Source: Streblospio benedicti
Taxonomy: Eukaryota > Annelida > Polychaeta > Spionida > Spionidae
NCBI GenBank assembly: GCA_019095985.1
Contig: CM032668.1
Location: forward strand, 16,406,158 to 16,470,157
Direction: 5' to 3'
DNA: 64,000 bases
Shown here: positions 22,501 through 34,500 of the stretch, piece by piece
Position numbering within the stretch: position 1 is the first letter of the stretch
Layout of the letters: every line of letters starts with the position of its first letter
The notes under the pieces: model-generated
Database searches by the model: none
Told to the model about the DNA's origin: nothing
Seen by the model: the letters and a program-made list of their open reading frames with translations, nothing else
Translations under genes and position numbers: made by a program

Positions 22501-25500
22501 ACATGGCTGGTTTAAAGGACAGGCGATGGGGGCATCACGAGTAGCAGGCTCTGGGTGGAGACGAAACTTCAAGAGGATCACTCTAGATGAGTGGAACATC
22601 ACTAGTTGAAGATGAGGATGAGAGGAGGCGGGACATGTGAGGCTATCGGAGCGACATCTTCAAGCGAGGAGTTGATGGAATCTTTCAGTGGTGGTGGGAG
22701 GGCGAACGATGGTGGATGTAGTCGGATCATCAGTGCAATACACGCATTGAGATTGCTGGCCAACGCGGACATGACTCTGTGTAAAACAGTAATACAGATG
22801 CCTGCATCTCCGCGTTCTTATTAGCTAGTTAATTATGTATTCTTTCTATCTTCTGGATAGTTAAACCACTTCCTTTCTAACCGGGGCGAAGAAAAGATGC
22901 CACCAGGCGGGAAGGTGTGACTGCTTGTTCAATCTTTATTTTTTGTTTTTGCTTGATATGGTGCTAAAAGTGTTCATTAGTCAATAGACAAATCCATTCA
23001 CAAGTCAGCAAGTGTCGCATCGTCAGCCTGAAGCTTATCAAGGCTTTTTGAAAGAGGTTTTAGCTTCATGAGTAATGATTTTGCCTGGTTGTAAAACCCA
23101 ACATTGTTTATTAAGTCTAACAATATAAGCATAAAAGCTAAGACGGGCCCGTTTCGTTTATTTTTGTATTCAATCAAAAATCAAATGGCTTTCAAAAAAG
23201 CTGTCTTTTCTTGAATTTTGTATTAAAAAACTAAGATAAAGTCTAAGGGCGAATGTCAAGACTCCAAATACGTCACCGTGTGCCAAAATATCTCATACAA
23301 TCAAACGTTACATAATAACTGGGCATGTCTCCATGAATGCAATATCTTCTCAATAAATTCAGTATCTTCCGAGTTTAAGCTTCTTTTTTTGAGATCCATT
23401 CATTCTATTAGGCCAGTCCTTGAATTCACACTTGATGCGCACTTTATGTCCGTGTGTAGTTTGCTTGTTACAACATGTACATCATAATTACTCACAATCC
23501 AATTGCGTACATAAAGCATATAATTATTACCTGAATGAAAAATCGTATGTTCAACATAATTCAGCGTGCTTTGCTATTACCATTGGAGAAATACATGCTT
23601 AAGTCAAAAATAAAAATAAAAGTATCTATAAAAACTGAAAATAAAAGAAGACTTTAATGTACCGGTAAATGCAAATGTCAAATGTTTTATCTGCAATCAC
23701 ATGATCTGGACATATACGTACTGTGAACGACCATTCAAGCCTGCAGTACACCATTCCACTGACATCCAATAACCCATTCCTTCTTCCATCAAATAACACC
23801 AAAGTGCCTTATTGACAATTCCCTGCCTGGCACTCAGTCACATGGAGGCGCGTCTACATTCTACAGTAACCATAGGAAGTTTACGTTTTTACAAACCTGC
23901 ATTTCCGTTACCGGCATTGGCACTAGCGCCAAATTTCTGTTGCAGGGTCAGCGCCAAGAGGTCAGTTGCAGACCTGCCCACCAACCCTGATTGGTCAGAA
24001 AATGGGTCAAAATGAGGCCATTTTAAAAGTGCTATAAAAACCAGATCTGGTGATTTTTTTTTGTTATTTAGATCTTAAAAATGGAAATCATATCATGCAA
24101 TTATGAAAATTCAAGTGCATTAAACTTATACAAAAATAATAAAAGTGTAGTTAAAACCAAAAAGGTTAGACAAACTTTTCAATTTGTGTTAATCCGATGG
24201 CATTTGTTTACCGGCTGTCCCATAATTAGTGACAATCACCTGATTGGCCGGCGATGTCATGTGACGCGGTCAGCTGACCCAGCTGGTCAGAGGTCATGTG
24301 ATCACCGTAGAAGTTGAGTGAGGGCGTGCGAGAGCGGGGGATCTTAGGCACACTGGTGGCCAGATTAGCTGGAAACTGTAAGTAACAAACTTTTGTAAAT
24401 CTTGCCTGCAGCAGGATTCGGTTACATTTTAATAAGAACGCTCTTGTCATGGCAATATTGATGGCAATCTTATACTATGTAGAATCTTGTATTAAAGATC
24501 GAGTTCCACTAAATAAACAAAAATGTCTACAATCAATCAATCAAATTCTCAATTTATTTGGAAAGGCCCTAATTATTCCTCAATTTCAGAGTGAAGACTG
24601 ACTGGTCAAGTTACACATTTTCAGCATATGTACCGGTAAGAACTTTCGATAAGTGTTTAAATGAGCATCCATCTGAATAAAAATAATCCACTACAAATCT
24701 GCAATAATTCTAAAAAACTACAACATATTAATGACTTGCAAGTGATTAAAAGTGATGTTTTTTTCTTATTTTCGTGTGTGTTTTTAAATTATCAACATCG
24801 ATCACATCACTGGAATGTCAAATTCCGGGTAAAATTTTGTTTAAAGAAAACTCTCCTATAATTTCTTACTCGAAAAGTACACAAACTACCAGACAGTTAC
24901 CAAGTGTTGCCAGTACTACAAGATCTCACACAAGGTACATTACATAATGCTGTTAGTGAATGAATATATGAAGTCAGAACGGCATGCACAATGGTTCTGG
25001 TGATGTGACTGGCCACTATGCCCCTATTTTGTTCACCCACCTCACCACCGGCGTCCGCTCGCTGTCGCTCTAACAGTTCGGTGATCGCCTGAAACAAACA
25101 CAGAACATGCCTCATGACAACACGGCACCTCAGCTCTTCTCTAGAAAACGAGGGAAATTACCTGGCATGTAACAGTGGCAGACCCAAGAGTGTCGGACGG
25201 GAACGCCCACGTGAAAAAATATGCACACAAAATGCGTAACAGGATTAGGATTAGGCACTTGTTTGCTTGTATTGAGGAGTAGAAATTTGTCAATTTTTGA
25301 GCAGAATTAGGATTAGGCACTCGTCAGGTCGTATTAGAGAGTAGAAATTTGTCAATTTTTGAGCAGGAGATAGGTCATTTGTCCTGCTCTTTCACACCTA
25401 ATCCTGACTGGGTGTAACGCGACCAAAGTGGTCCAAGACCTAGTCTAACGATGCGTAGACCGTAATGAGGCACTTACCAACCCTCATACACATCCAGATC

Positions 25501-28500
25501 TGCCACTGTATACACCAGGTCCATGCAACGACAGGTAGAAAGAAGAAATGGACAAAGAGAAAAAATTGCACAGCAAATATAAAAATGAAAGCACAAACGG
25601 GTGCAAAACGTTTTATCAAAATTAAGAGCTCGCTCCAATAGTTTTGATATTTTATTTGAAAAAAACGGGAACCACTTAAAAAACTTGAATACTACAATGC
25701 GATTAACATTACCTTCATGTCGTCTCGAGGTGCTGCTTTGCGCTTCCTTTGCTTTTTCTGCTTCACTCCGCTGACTTCACTGTCTAATGCCTCGGCGCCC
25801 GTGTTGTCAGAGCGCGCTATCACCCCGCCAATAAAGTCAGATATCTCATCCTGAAACAGTGTCAACATGCGCAAATGAAAGTATCATTGCGGCATGTATA
25901 ACTAGGAAACGAAAAACTTCTTTTTAATCATATAGTACAACGGTTCTGAAACTAAGAATGAAAATGATTTGACTGCAAATGAAATGTTGAAACAAAGACC
26001 TATAAAAAAAACTGTCTTATTGTAAACATACAACTAAAATATTGGATTTCAATTGGTACAATGTATTATAAAAATCATCACGGATGGCATTTAACGTTTC
26101 GCATATCACGCATTTAACATTGAAAGTAGTTTGTCATTGCGCTGTGAACTATTAATTTCTTGGTCGAAATGAAAGCTACGTTGGCCACACATAATATCAG
26201 CATTTCGTCAGAACAATTCAAACAAAAAATAAACAATAAAACAAAATGAACTCTGAACTTCAACCACAACTTAAAGTACAAGAACAACAAGCCTTTTTGA
26301 ATCTCAAAGGAGGGACACTTTTAACAATCATAATATCGTCGTCACCATCCACTGGCTCAAACACAAGACTCTCAATAAAAGTGGCAATTTCACCCTAAAA
26401 ATGCACGTTCTCATCAAGCAATTCTTCTAAGATAATTTTACGCTAGATTTCGTCATCACAGTAATCATTTACATGTCACTATAGTGACACCACACATATT
26501 TAGACATTCAGATTTCGAACTGTACGCTTTTATAACTTACCAATGTCATCTACATTATATGACATTTTACAACAATTCAGCCTTCATACATGCAAAATTG
26601 GTGTTCTGGCACCTGTTTTCTGCATCTGTCGACGAATTTGTCAGTCATTCTTTACAAGCAATTCCCTCTAGGTCATCAAATTTCACCAATATCCGACCTG
26701 ACAGTTATGAATAAAATTTTAAAATGATAAAGAAATGTAAAAACAGTCTCACAGTTAAGGCCTCGATAGTTACTCTTCAGCAGGACTAGCAACTTTAAAA
26801 AGCTACTAGTCCTCCTCAAAAGTTACTCATCCTCACAATTTGCCAAACGTGTTTTCGCTTAGCAGCTACTCGTATGCAGGACAAGTGAATTGAATTCACC
26901 GCTAGTCCTCCCCAATTTCTACTGGTCTGGAGGAGCGGACTAGTGTCTTCAATGTTCTGTTGATTAGGTACATATCATACAGTTTCATTCTTTTTGTTTC
27001 TGATTTATTGCTAACATATCCCAAACATAAATTATCAAAAGAAAATTATCTTATTTGATTTAAATTTCGAGTACATATACTCCTTATCAAAGATCCATCT
27101 TTGATAAGGAGTATATGTACTCGAAATTTAAATCAAATAAGATAATTTTCTTTTGATAGTTTATGTTTGGGACATGTTAGCAATAAATCAGAAACAAAAA
27201 GAATGGACTAGCATTAAAATGGCAGTCTGAAAACCAGCAAACCAGCAATAAGCGTGTTGCGACGACGCACCTGTATGCACCTGTCGACCATGCTCTGCGT
27301 GATGCCCTCGGCCTTCTTCTTGCTGCGACAGACGCGCAGGTGGTCGTCTGCTCCCCCCACCACCAGCAGCGAGTTCTCTGCACACATCTTCTCACGCAGG
27401 TCCTCTGCAACAACCACACGGGCAACATCAGATTTTATGTGCCCAGGACACCAGGGCACTAGCTAAAGTCAAGCCCTGGCACTCCTTACTGATGTCCCTT
27501 GCTAACCCAAACCACCAACTTCTTTTCTCTATTATCACATATGCTGCATACTCGCCACAGCATAAAGTATATATATACAGACTTGAAGAAGGCTGTAAAA
27601 TTAATAAATTCTAAAATCAAAATTCAAAAATCAGAAGATCTAAACTCAAATTTGACACAACCCCCACTCACCGATGTCGTCGATGGAGCACGCGTTGGCG
27701 AACTGGCCGATGACGAACAGCGTGGGCGTGCGGCCCTCCAGGATGCCATCGTCCACGTCCCCGCGGTTGCCGTGGAGACCCATGAAGGGGAAGCCGAGGC
27801 ACACCAGGCCCATGACACGCTCACACAGAGACACCTATGAAATGAACATGACAAATTTATTACGTTAATGTCAAATTGTAATTTAATTGTTGCTAACTAT
27901 TTAATCAAAGCATGGGATCTAAGAAAATCAAAATTATATAATTAATAATTCTGTATATCCAGCTATTATTGTCTACATTGTCTATTATTGTATTTCTTTT
28001 CTTTATTGTCCTTTATTTTTGTTTACATCGTCTGCTTGCTATATATATTATTATATTGTATAATTCTACAATATAACTGTGTTACACTGACGTATAAACC
28101 CACCTAGGTTTGGTAGATCTGTACATGTTTGTAAATAGTTTTAATTACTGTAGATCTATTGTGTCAGTATAATAAACAAATTTTTGACTTGACTTGCCTA
28201 TGAAGAAAGACTCCTTGTCACTTTTATTGTACGTTTTATTGTATTTTCATGACAACAACGAAAATATGTAATTAACAAGTAACAAATGAACCCAACATCA
28301 TAATTACAACACATGCTATGCAGTATCACACATCTAATATACATCTAGAATAGTACAACATAATCGTTGTCCGGTGGAACGTACTAATCAATGTACGAAC
28401 TACCAATACAGTATATTGCTACAACCTACACACGCAACACGCCAGGGTAGCATACAATGTCAGCGATGTTCTTCTGATAATATTGTGATGAAGTAATTTA

Positions 28501-31500
28501 TGATAAATCCAGAGTTTAAATCATTTTCGTACTTTGTTTTCTTTTTACGCTATATGAAACTAATGTAGGAAAATGTTCAAAATGTTTTTAACTTTTATTA
28601 TTAAAAAAAGCTGTAGAGCTGAAAAGCTTTAATAAAAGTTAAAAACATTTTGAACATTTTCCTACATTAGTTTCATATAGCGTAGAAAGAATACAAACTA
28701 CAAAAATGAGACAATATGCTATGTATAGACTCCAAGTAATTACAAATTTAAACTTAACAATTCAAAGTATGCGGTATTTACATCTGAAGGCCATGGTCAA
28801 AAACCTTGACAAAGGTCTTCAGAAGTACACAGACTTTGAATTGTAAGTTTACACTCTGGATTTTTCATGAATTGTAATGAAAAAGTAGTAAAAAAAATGT
28901 TGTTTTCATAATCCTGCCATTATCTAAGTTTTGGGATTGTCTTCTTAGCAATTTTCATAAAACTCTGCGCTGTATTCAAATGCTAAAGAGTCAACTGAGA
29001 AAGCTTCTGTAAGATCTGTGAGAATTATTTAAATATTTGCTAACTTCGGATCACTATGGGAAAATCCATGAATTAGTTATTAGATATGTTAATATACATG
29101 AGTGTGTAAAACTACTCACATGAGCGGCCACCAGCGCTCCTATGTGCCAGCCCATCAGGACGATGGGACGGTTCGGGTACTGACTTTTCAACTGAAAACA
29201 GGCCAAGAAATAATATGAAGCAGCTTTACTAACTGAATTTAGGAGGTTTGCAATGCTAATGAATCAAGCAAATTTACAGCATTTATGTTTTACTTTTATG
29301 AAGCTAGATACGAAAAAAATAATTGACAAAAGTTATTCCAGCAATCCTAGGTTTGGAGTTAATTCAGTTGGATCTGCTTAGTGAAGGGAAAATACAAAAA
29401 ATTCCAGTTTTCTGAAGCTTCGAGGAATCAGAATGACTTGTAATGTGGGGTGGCATCAATAGAGGGAAAGGTAATTTGCTGGGGTGATCAAAAAGTGAGA
29501 CAAAATGTGGCAATCATCTGAAATTTGAGACAAAGTTGAGGCACAAATTGGACAACAGATACGTATCACACCTTTCCTTGTACACGGATCACCAAGAAAT
29601 AGACTAATCCGCTTTTAGTGTTCAACCTCCGGGTGCTGACCCCTCTTATGGTGGCCTTGAGGCTTGACAAACTGCACCAATAATGCTAACGGATTTTGGA
29701 AGCTCTCGTCCAATCAAACCATCAGAGGCAAAATAAGTTTCGCCGTTAATCAAACGTCAGACGTACGATGTTACATTGCCAAGTAAGACAAACTGAGTAT
29801 TGATTTTGCTTTTGACGTATTAAAGTCTAGCCCGGGCGGATCCCCGCTAAAAAGGCGGCTCTTAACCCACGGGTAGTTATTGCAACAGTGAATATATGTA
29901 CAGTGTAAAAGAAATTCCCATAGACTGACAATGAGGGAGGTTGAATGGCAGATCCAGGCTTTTGGAAAAGGGGGGTGAGGCGCATCTATAGCGGGGTTGG
30001 AATTTATTATATTCATAACAATTGTGCACTTGGTGATAAGTTTTGAAATTTGGCACCATGATAGATATGAGCATTAGAATTTTAGAAACGACCGGCACCA
30101 AGTTGCCACTCCTCGCGACAGGCCTGACGGCTGGAAGTTCAATATGGCCGCCGCCAATGATAGGGAATGGTGTGTTTTTATTTCTATTTGGACTATGAAC
30201 ATGTGTAATACCACTTTTCCAATGTTTTATTGTACAAACAGTTCATTTCTGATAATATTTTACCATGTAACCGGCCTCACCTCTTGCACCTTGGTGCGGA
30301 CTGCGTTGATCATGTGCTCGAGACACTGAGCCACGCCCAGCACGGAGCCCCCGTTCACCGTGTGCATCGTCACAGGGATCGTCTGGCCTGCAGGCAGCCA
30401 TATCATATTTTGGATATTCATTTGTTGTTCAAGTGCTGTTAATCATCTTGTATTATACTTTTACTTTTGAACCAATATTTTCAAAATATTGGTTCAAAAG
30501 GACAAGTATAACTCAAGATGAAGCACACATGGTGTAAACATAACGCTCAGTGGCAAAAATACAGTAGAACCTCCCACTTTCATGCAAATTCATGAATGAA
30601 ACAACAGTGGGAGATCTTTTTAATCTCCCACTGTTGACATCGGACATATATTAAATGTTGGATATTCATTTGTTCAAGTGGGATGGGATGCACAATTTTT
30701 AAACCTTTGCTGAGTCCTGAAGACCTCAAAGCAGGACTCGCATCTAGATTTATCACTGAGATAAAAATATGCCTTTTTCATTTAAGTGTAAGAAAAGTAA
30801 GATTTAAATCTTTCACATATAACTTCATGTTCACATATGGATTCTACCAAAACATACCTGTTCAGCCACAGAGCCTAACATTAAAGTACATATGTACCAA
30901 TGGATAAGGCCATAGCTAAAATGCGATGTAAGCCTCAGTCATCACCTACCACTTACACATGTTAAGTTGGGTTAATTTCACTAGCACTTTAAGAGAGAGA
31001 GAATAAAAAATTAAGTTATCTGAAATTTCTAGTTATCGGATGCGCTATTGATTCAAAATATCATGAAGTAAAATGGCTATAAATCCAGGTTTTCGGTCCC
31101 TACAACAAATTCTGAACGACCAAAAGTTCAAACCGTTTTCCCTGAGTCATTGAACGTTCACGCTTTGAAAGGACAATATCAACACAAGTTTGACACATAC
31201 CATGATTAATATAACTAATACCATGATAAATATAAGTATATATATCTACACTACATCACCAGAGTACATATTTACCCAGATAGCCGAGCTGTGAGTTCCA
31301 GAATTTGCTCCTCTTTGACTGTGTGTTGCTGGTACAGGTAGGACCGCTGGGGGCGATGATGAGGAGAGGGTTTCCTGGCAGGCGCTTCTACAAACAGCAA
31401 CAGTAGACTAATAGAAAATTTTCTGTGTTGCATCCGTTAAAATAATTGTGTAGATAGATTTAGATGGATGCTTGTTTGAAATTTGATTTTATATCTTATA

Positions 31501-34500
31501 ATTTTTTAATTTTAATTTTAGAATTTATTAATTTTACAATATTTCGCTAAAATTATAAGGCGAAATATTGTAAAATTAATAAATTCTAAAATTAATATTC
31601 AAAAATTAAAAGATTTAAAATCAAATTTGAAACAAGCATCTATCTAAATCTATCTACTCAACAACAGTAGACGCTGATTTACATAGTGTGCACTTGCTGA
31701 TTAATTGTTGTGAAGTAAAAATACTTAAAAACCGACATTTATATACTTTCTCTATAAGCTTGTGTTAAAAACGATGGGTACATGCATCGTAGAGGGAAGA
31801 AACCAGTCGAGACTTATGATAGTATATACTGTATAAAGTATAAACAATTGAATGGGATAAAAAAGAATGTCATTCATTAGTCTCAGATGGCGTCTGCCCT
31901 CTACGATGCAGGCGCCCATGCTATTACCTGTATAAATATAAGATTCTTGAAATTTGGTATGCACTATGCAGCATATGGTCGCATTTTATTCTATTCTATC
32001 TTATATGTCTGCAGCTCTAAATTAATTTTCTTTTATTCTTTGTTCTATTTCTGCTACTCTGGTCTAATGCGGTCTAAATTAAATTTAAATAATTTTATTT
32101 CATTTACACCGCATTAGACTAGAGCAGCAAAATAGAACAAAGAAATAAAAGAACATGTGACCACATGCTGCATAGCATATTTCACGAATCTTGTATATGG
32201 TCTAAATTAAATATCTGTTGGTCCAAATGTTTTATATAATTTTATTTACTCTTTCAACATGTTTCAATAACAACAGTGTCCTTATCAAATTCAAAATATT
32301 AGTTTAAAAAATTTTGGAACTAATATTTTGAATTTTGAATTTACACCGCATTAGAGGATAGGCAGCAGAAACAAAAGATAGAATAGAAGAAAATGCCGGT
32401 ATAGACATTCCCCATTAACTGAGAGTAAGAAAAATCAATGAACGTTATTCCGATATTGTGGTTTCAAACATTTCACATTGATACACTTAAGACATATTGA
32501 ACACCGACATTGATGTTGATTTCAAATACATTAACTGATGTAAAATTTTCTCTGCTGTTTGAATGATAAAAGTGTTTAAAATCACATCATCGGAATTAAC
32601 GTTCATTCACGGATTTCCATTCAGGCCTAGAAAAAATGATCCTGTGGTTCCGGTAACCCTAGCTAACCCATTTTACCCCCCCTAACCTAATCTTTTTATT
32701 GAGTTTTTTAATAAAAACTTTGAACCTATGGATTCAGACATAAAATAATATACTAATTTTACCGATCCAATAAAAGAAATCATATGTAATTCATCATTTT
32801 TGTTAATTTTACCATCATGTTGGGTGTGCAGTCACTTTCGTTTTCTATATGGAGTAAAAAAAAAGAAGTGGCCCCTACCCAACCTAATTTTTTGCGGTAC
32901 AAAAATATGAAGAAAAAAAAAAAAAATTACCTACCTTACTAACCTATTTTTCAAAATCATGTTACCGACCCCAATAATTTTTTCTAGGCCTCAGCTGTCT
33001 ATAAACATTGCCCATTAACTGAGAGTAATAAAAAAAATCCGGAACTAACGTTCTGACGCCTCATTAAATTTTTCAGATAGCGCCCAAAACATGTTTTTAA
33101 TTAAATGTTTTTTTACCTCCCTCCCTCATTAGATTTGGAATATTTTCTGGTCGAAAACAGAGAAAAAAACATAGTGGCCTTAACTGAGAGTAAGAAAAAT
33201 AAGAATAAAATCCGGAACAAACCGGTTTGTGCTGCGTCATCATGGTGCTGACGGGATCCCAGGGCCGCTTTAGCAGCAGGTTGAGCGCCTCTGCGGACGG
33301 CCCGCTGATCTTACTCGTCGACTGCGCGATCATCTTCTCAATCAGGACAGGCACCTGGCGGGTGGAACGTCAACAAACCATTCATTCAAACAGAACAATT
33401 ATTAAGTCCAAAAGGTACTAAATTTTATTGAAATCACAAATTTTCGCTTCTTCAATGCTTTATCACTTGATAAACCATTGAAGATGCCAAAATTCGTGAT
33501 TTCAATAAAATTTAGTACCTTTTGGACTTCATACTTTGTTCTGTTTTAATATGATATGGTACGAGCAGCTCAAAGAACTTTTTATACTAAACATTCATTA
33601 AACTCAAATAGCCAAATCAATTGTCATGTACGTTATTTCTGGATTCAGGTGTAGACATCTCTTAATGGGTTTAATGACACTGAATTATAAATGATTTGAA
33701 ACATACTGTTCCTTACCGGATCATTTATCATCTTTCACGGGGATTTTGTCAGTGGCAATGAATGAAACTCTTTGCAAACGTATATTTTCAAACATGATAA
33801 CTAGGATGAGCTATTACTATAGAACAATTATTACATTATCGATAGACTAATACAACTCCGAGCAACAATGCATGTATATAAATGTAACAAAATGCATCTC
33901 TCTATGAGTGATGCCAGTGTCAATATAGAAAAGCAAATTACACTTTGAAAGTGTGTTGCTGCAGACATCGAGGTTCGTCTCACCTTGCATTTGAGAGTCT
34001 ACTGCACATCAAGGTCACTGAGTATCTGATGTCCTTAAGAGACCTCTGACACATAACTATTTTCATTAAAAATTCTGACCAATCTATATTCATCACTGGA
34101 CTGTGATGAATATAAATGATGTCAAGTGACCAATCACAGCTAAGTATCAGATGGGTGTGGCGGGTTCAACCCATCAGGTAGCAGTATTTAAACAGGTCAC
34201 ATAAATTATGATAACTCACTCTCTGGCGAAACATTTCAGAGGTCAATTTGCTTGACCGCTGATACCCACAGCAGAGTGATGGAGGTCTGTCTCACCTTGC
34301 ATTTGAGCGTCTGCAGCACATCCAGGTATGCGACCAGCAGCGGGGTGCTCAGGTTCTCCAGCAGCATGCCGTGCAGCCACTGGGTCAGCTTCGGCTCCTA
34401 GCAGACCGTAAACGTGAGCTTTGGGAAACTCATCTCTTTCAAGATTATTACTAATTTTGTGTATCCTATACATAGCATATGGTCTCATTTTGTATTTCAT

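Noticed and set aside
23812-24015. 67-codon plus-strand frame
   Set aside because: Antisense of KANSL3 exon 16, which joins its neighbours in phase.
24226-24450. 74-codon minus-strand ORF as an independent gene
   Set aside because: Only 24306-24375 inside it is a KANSL3 exon; the rest is intron read-through.
27499-27840. 113-codon plus-strand open frame
   Set aside because: It is the antisense of KANSL3 exon 11, whose minus-strand product is clearly conserved.
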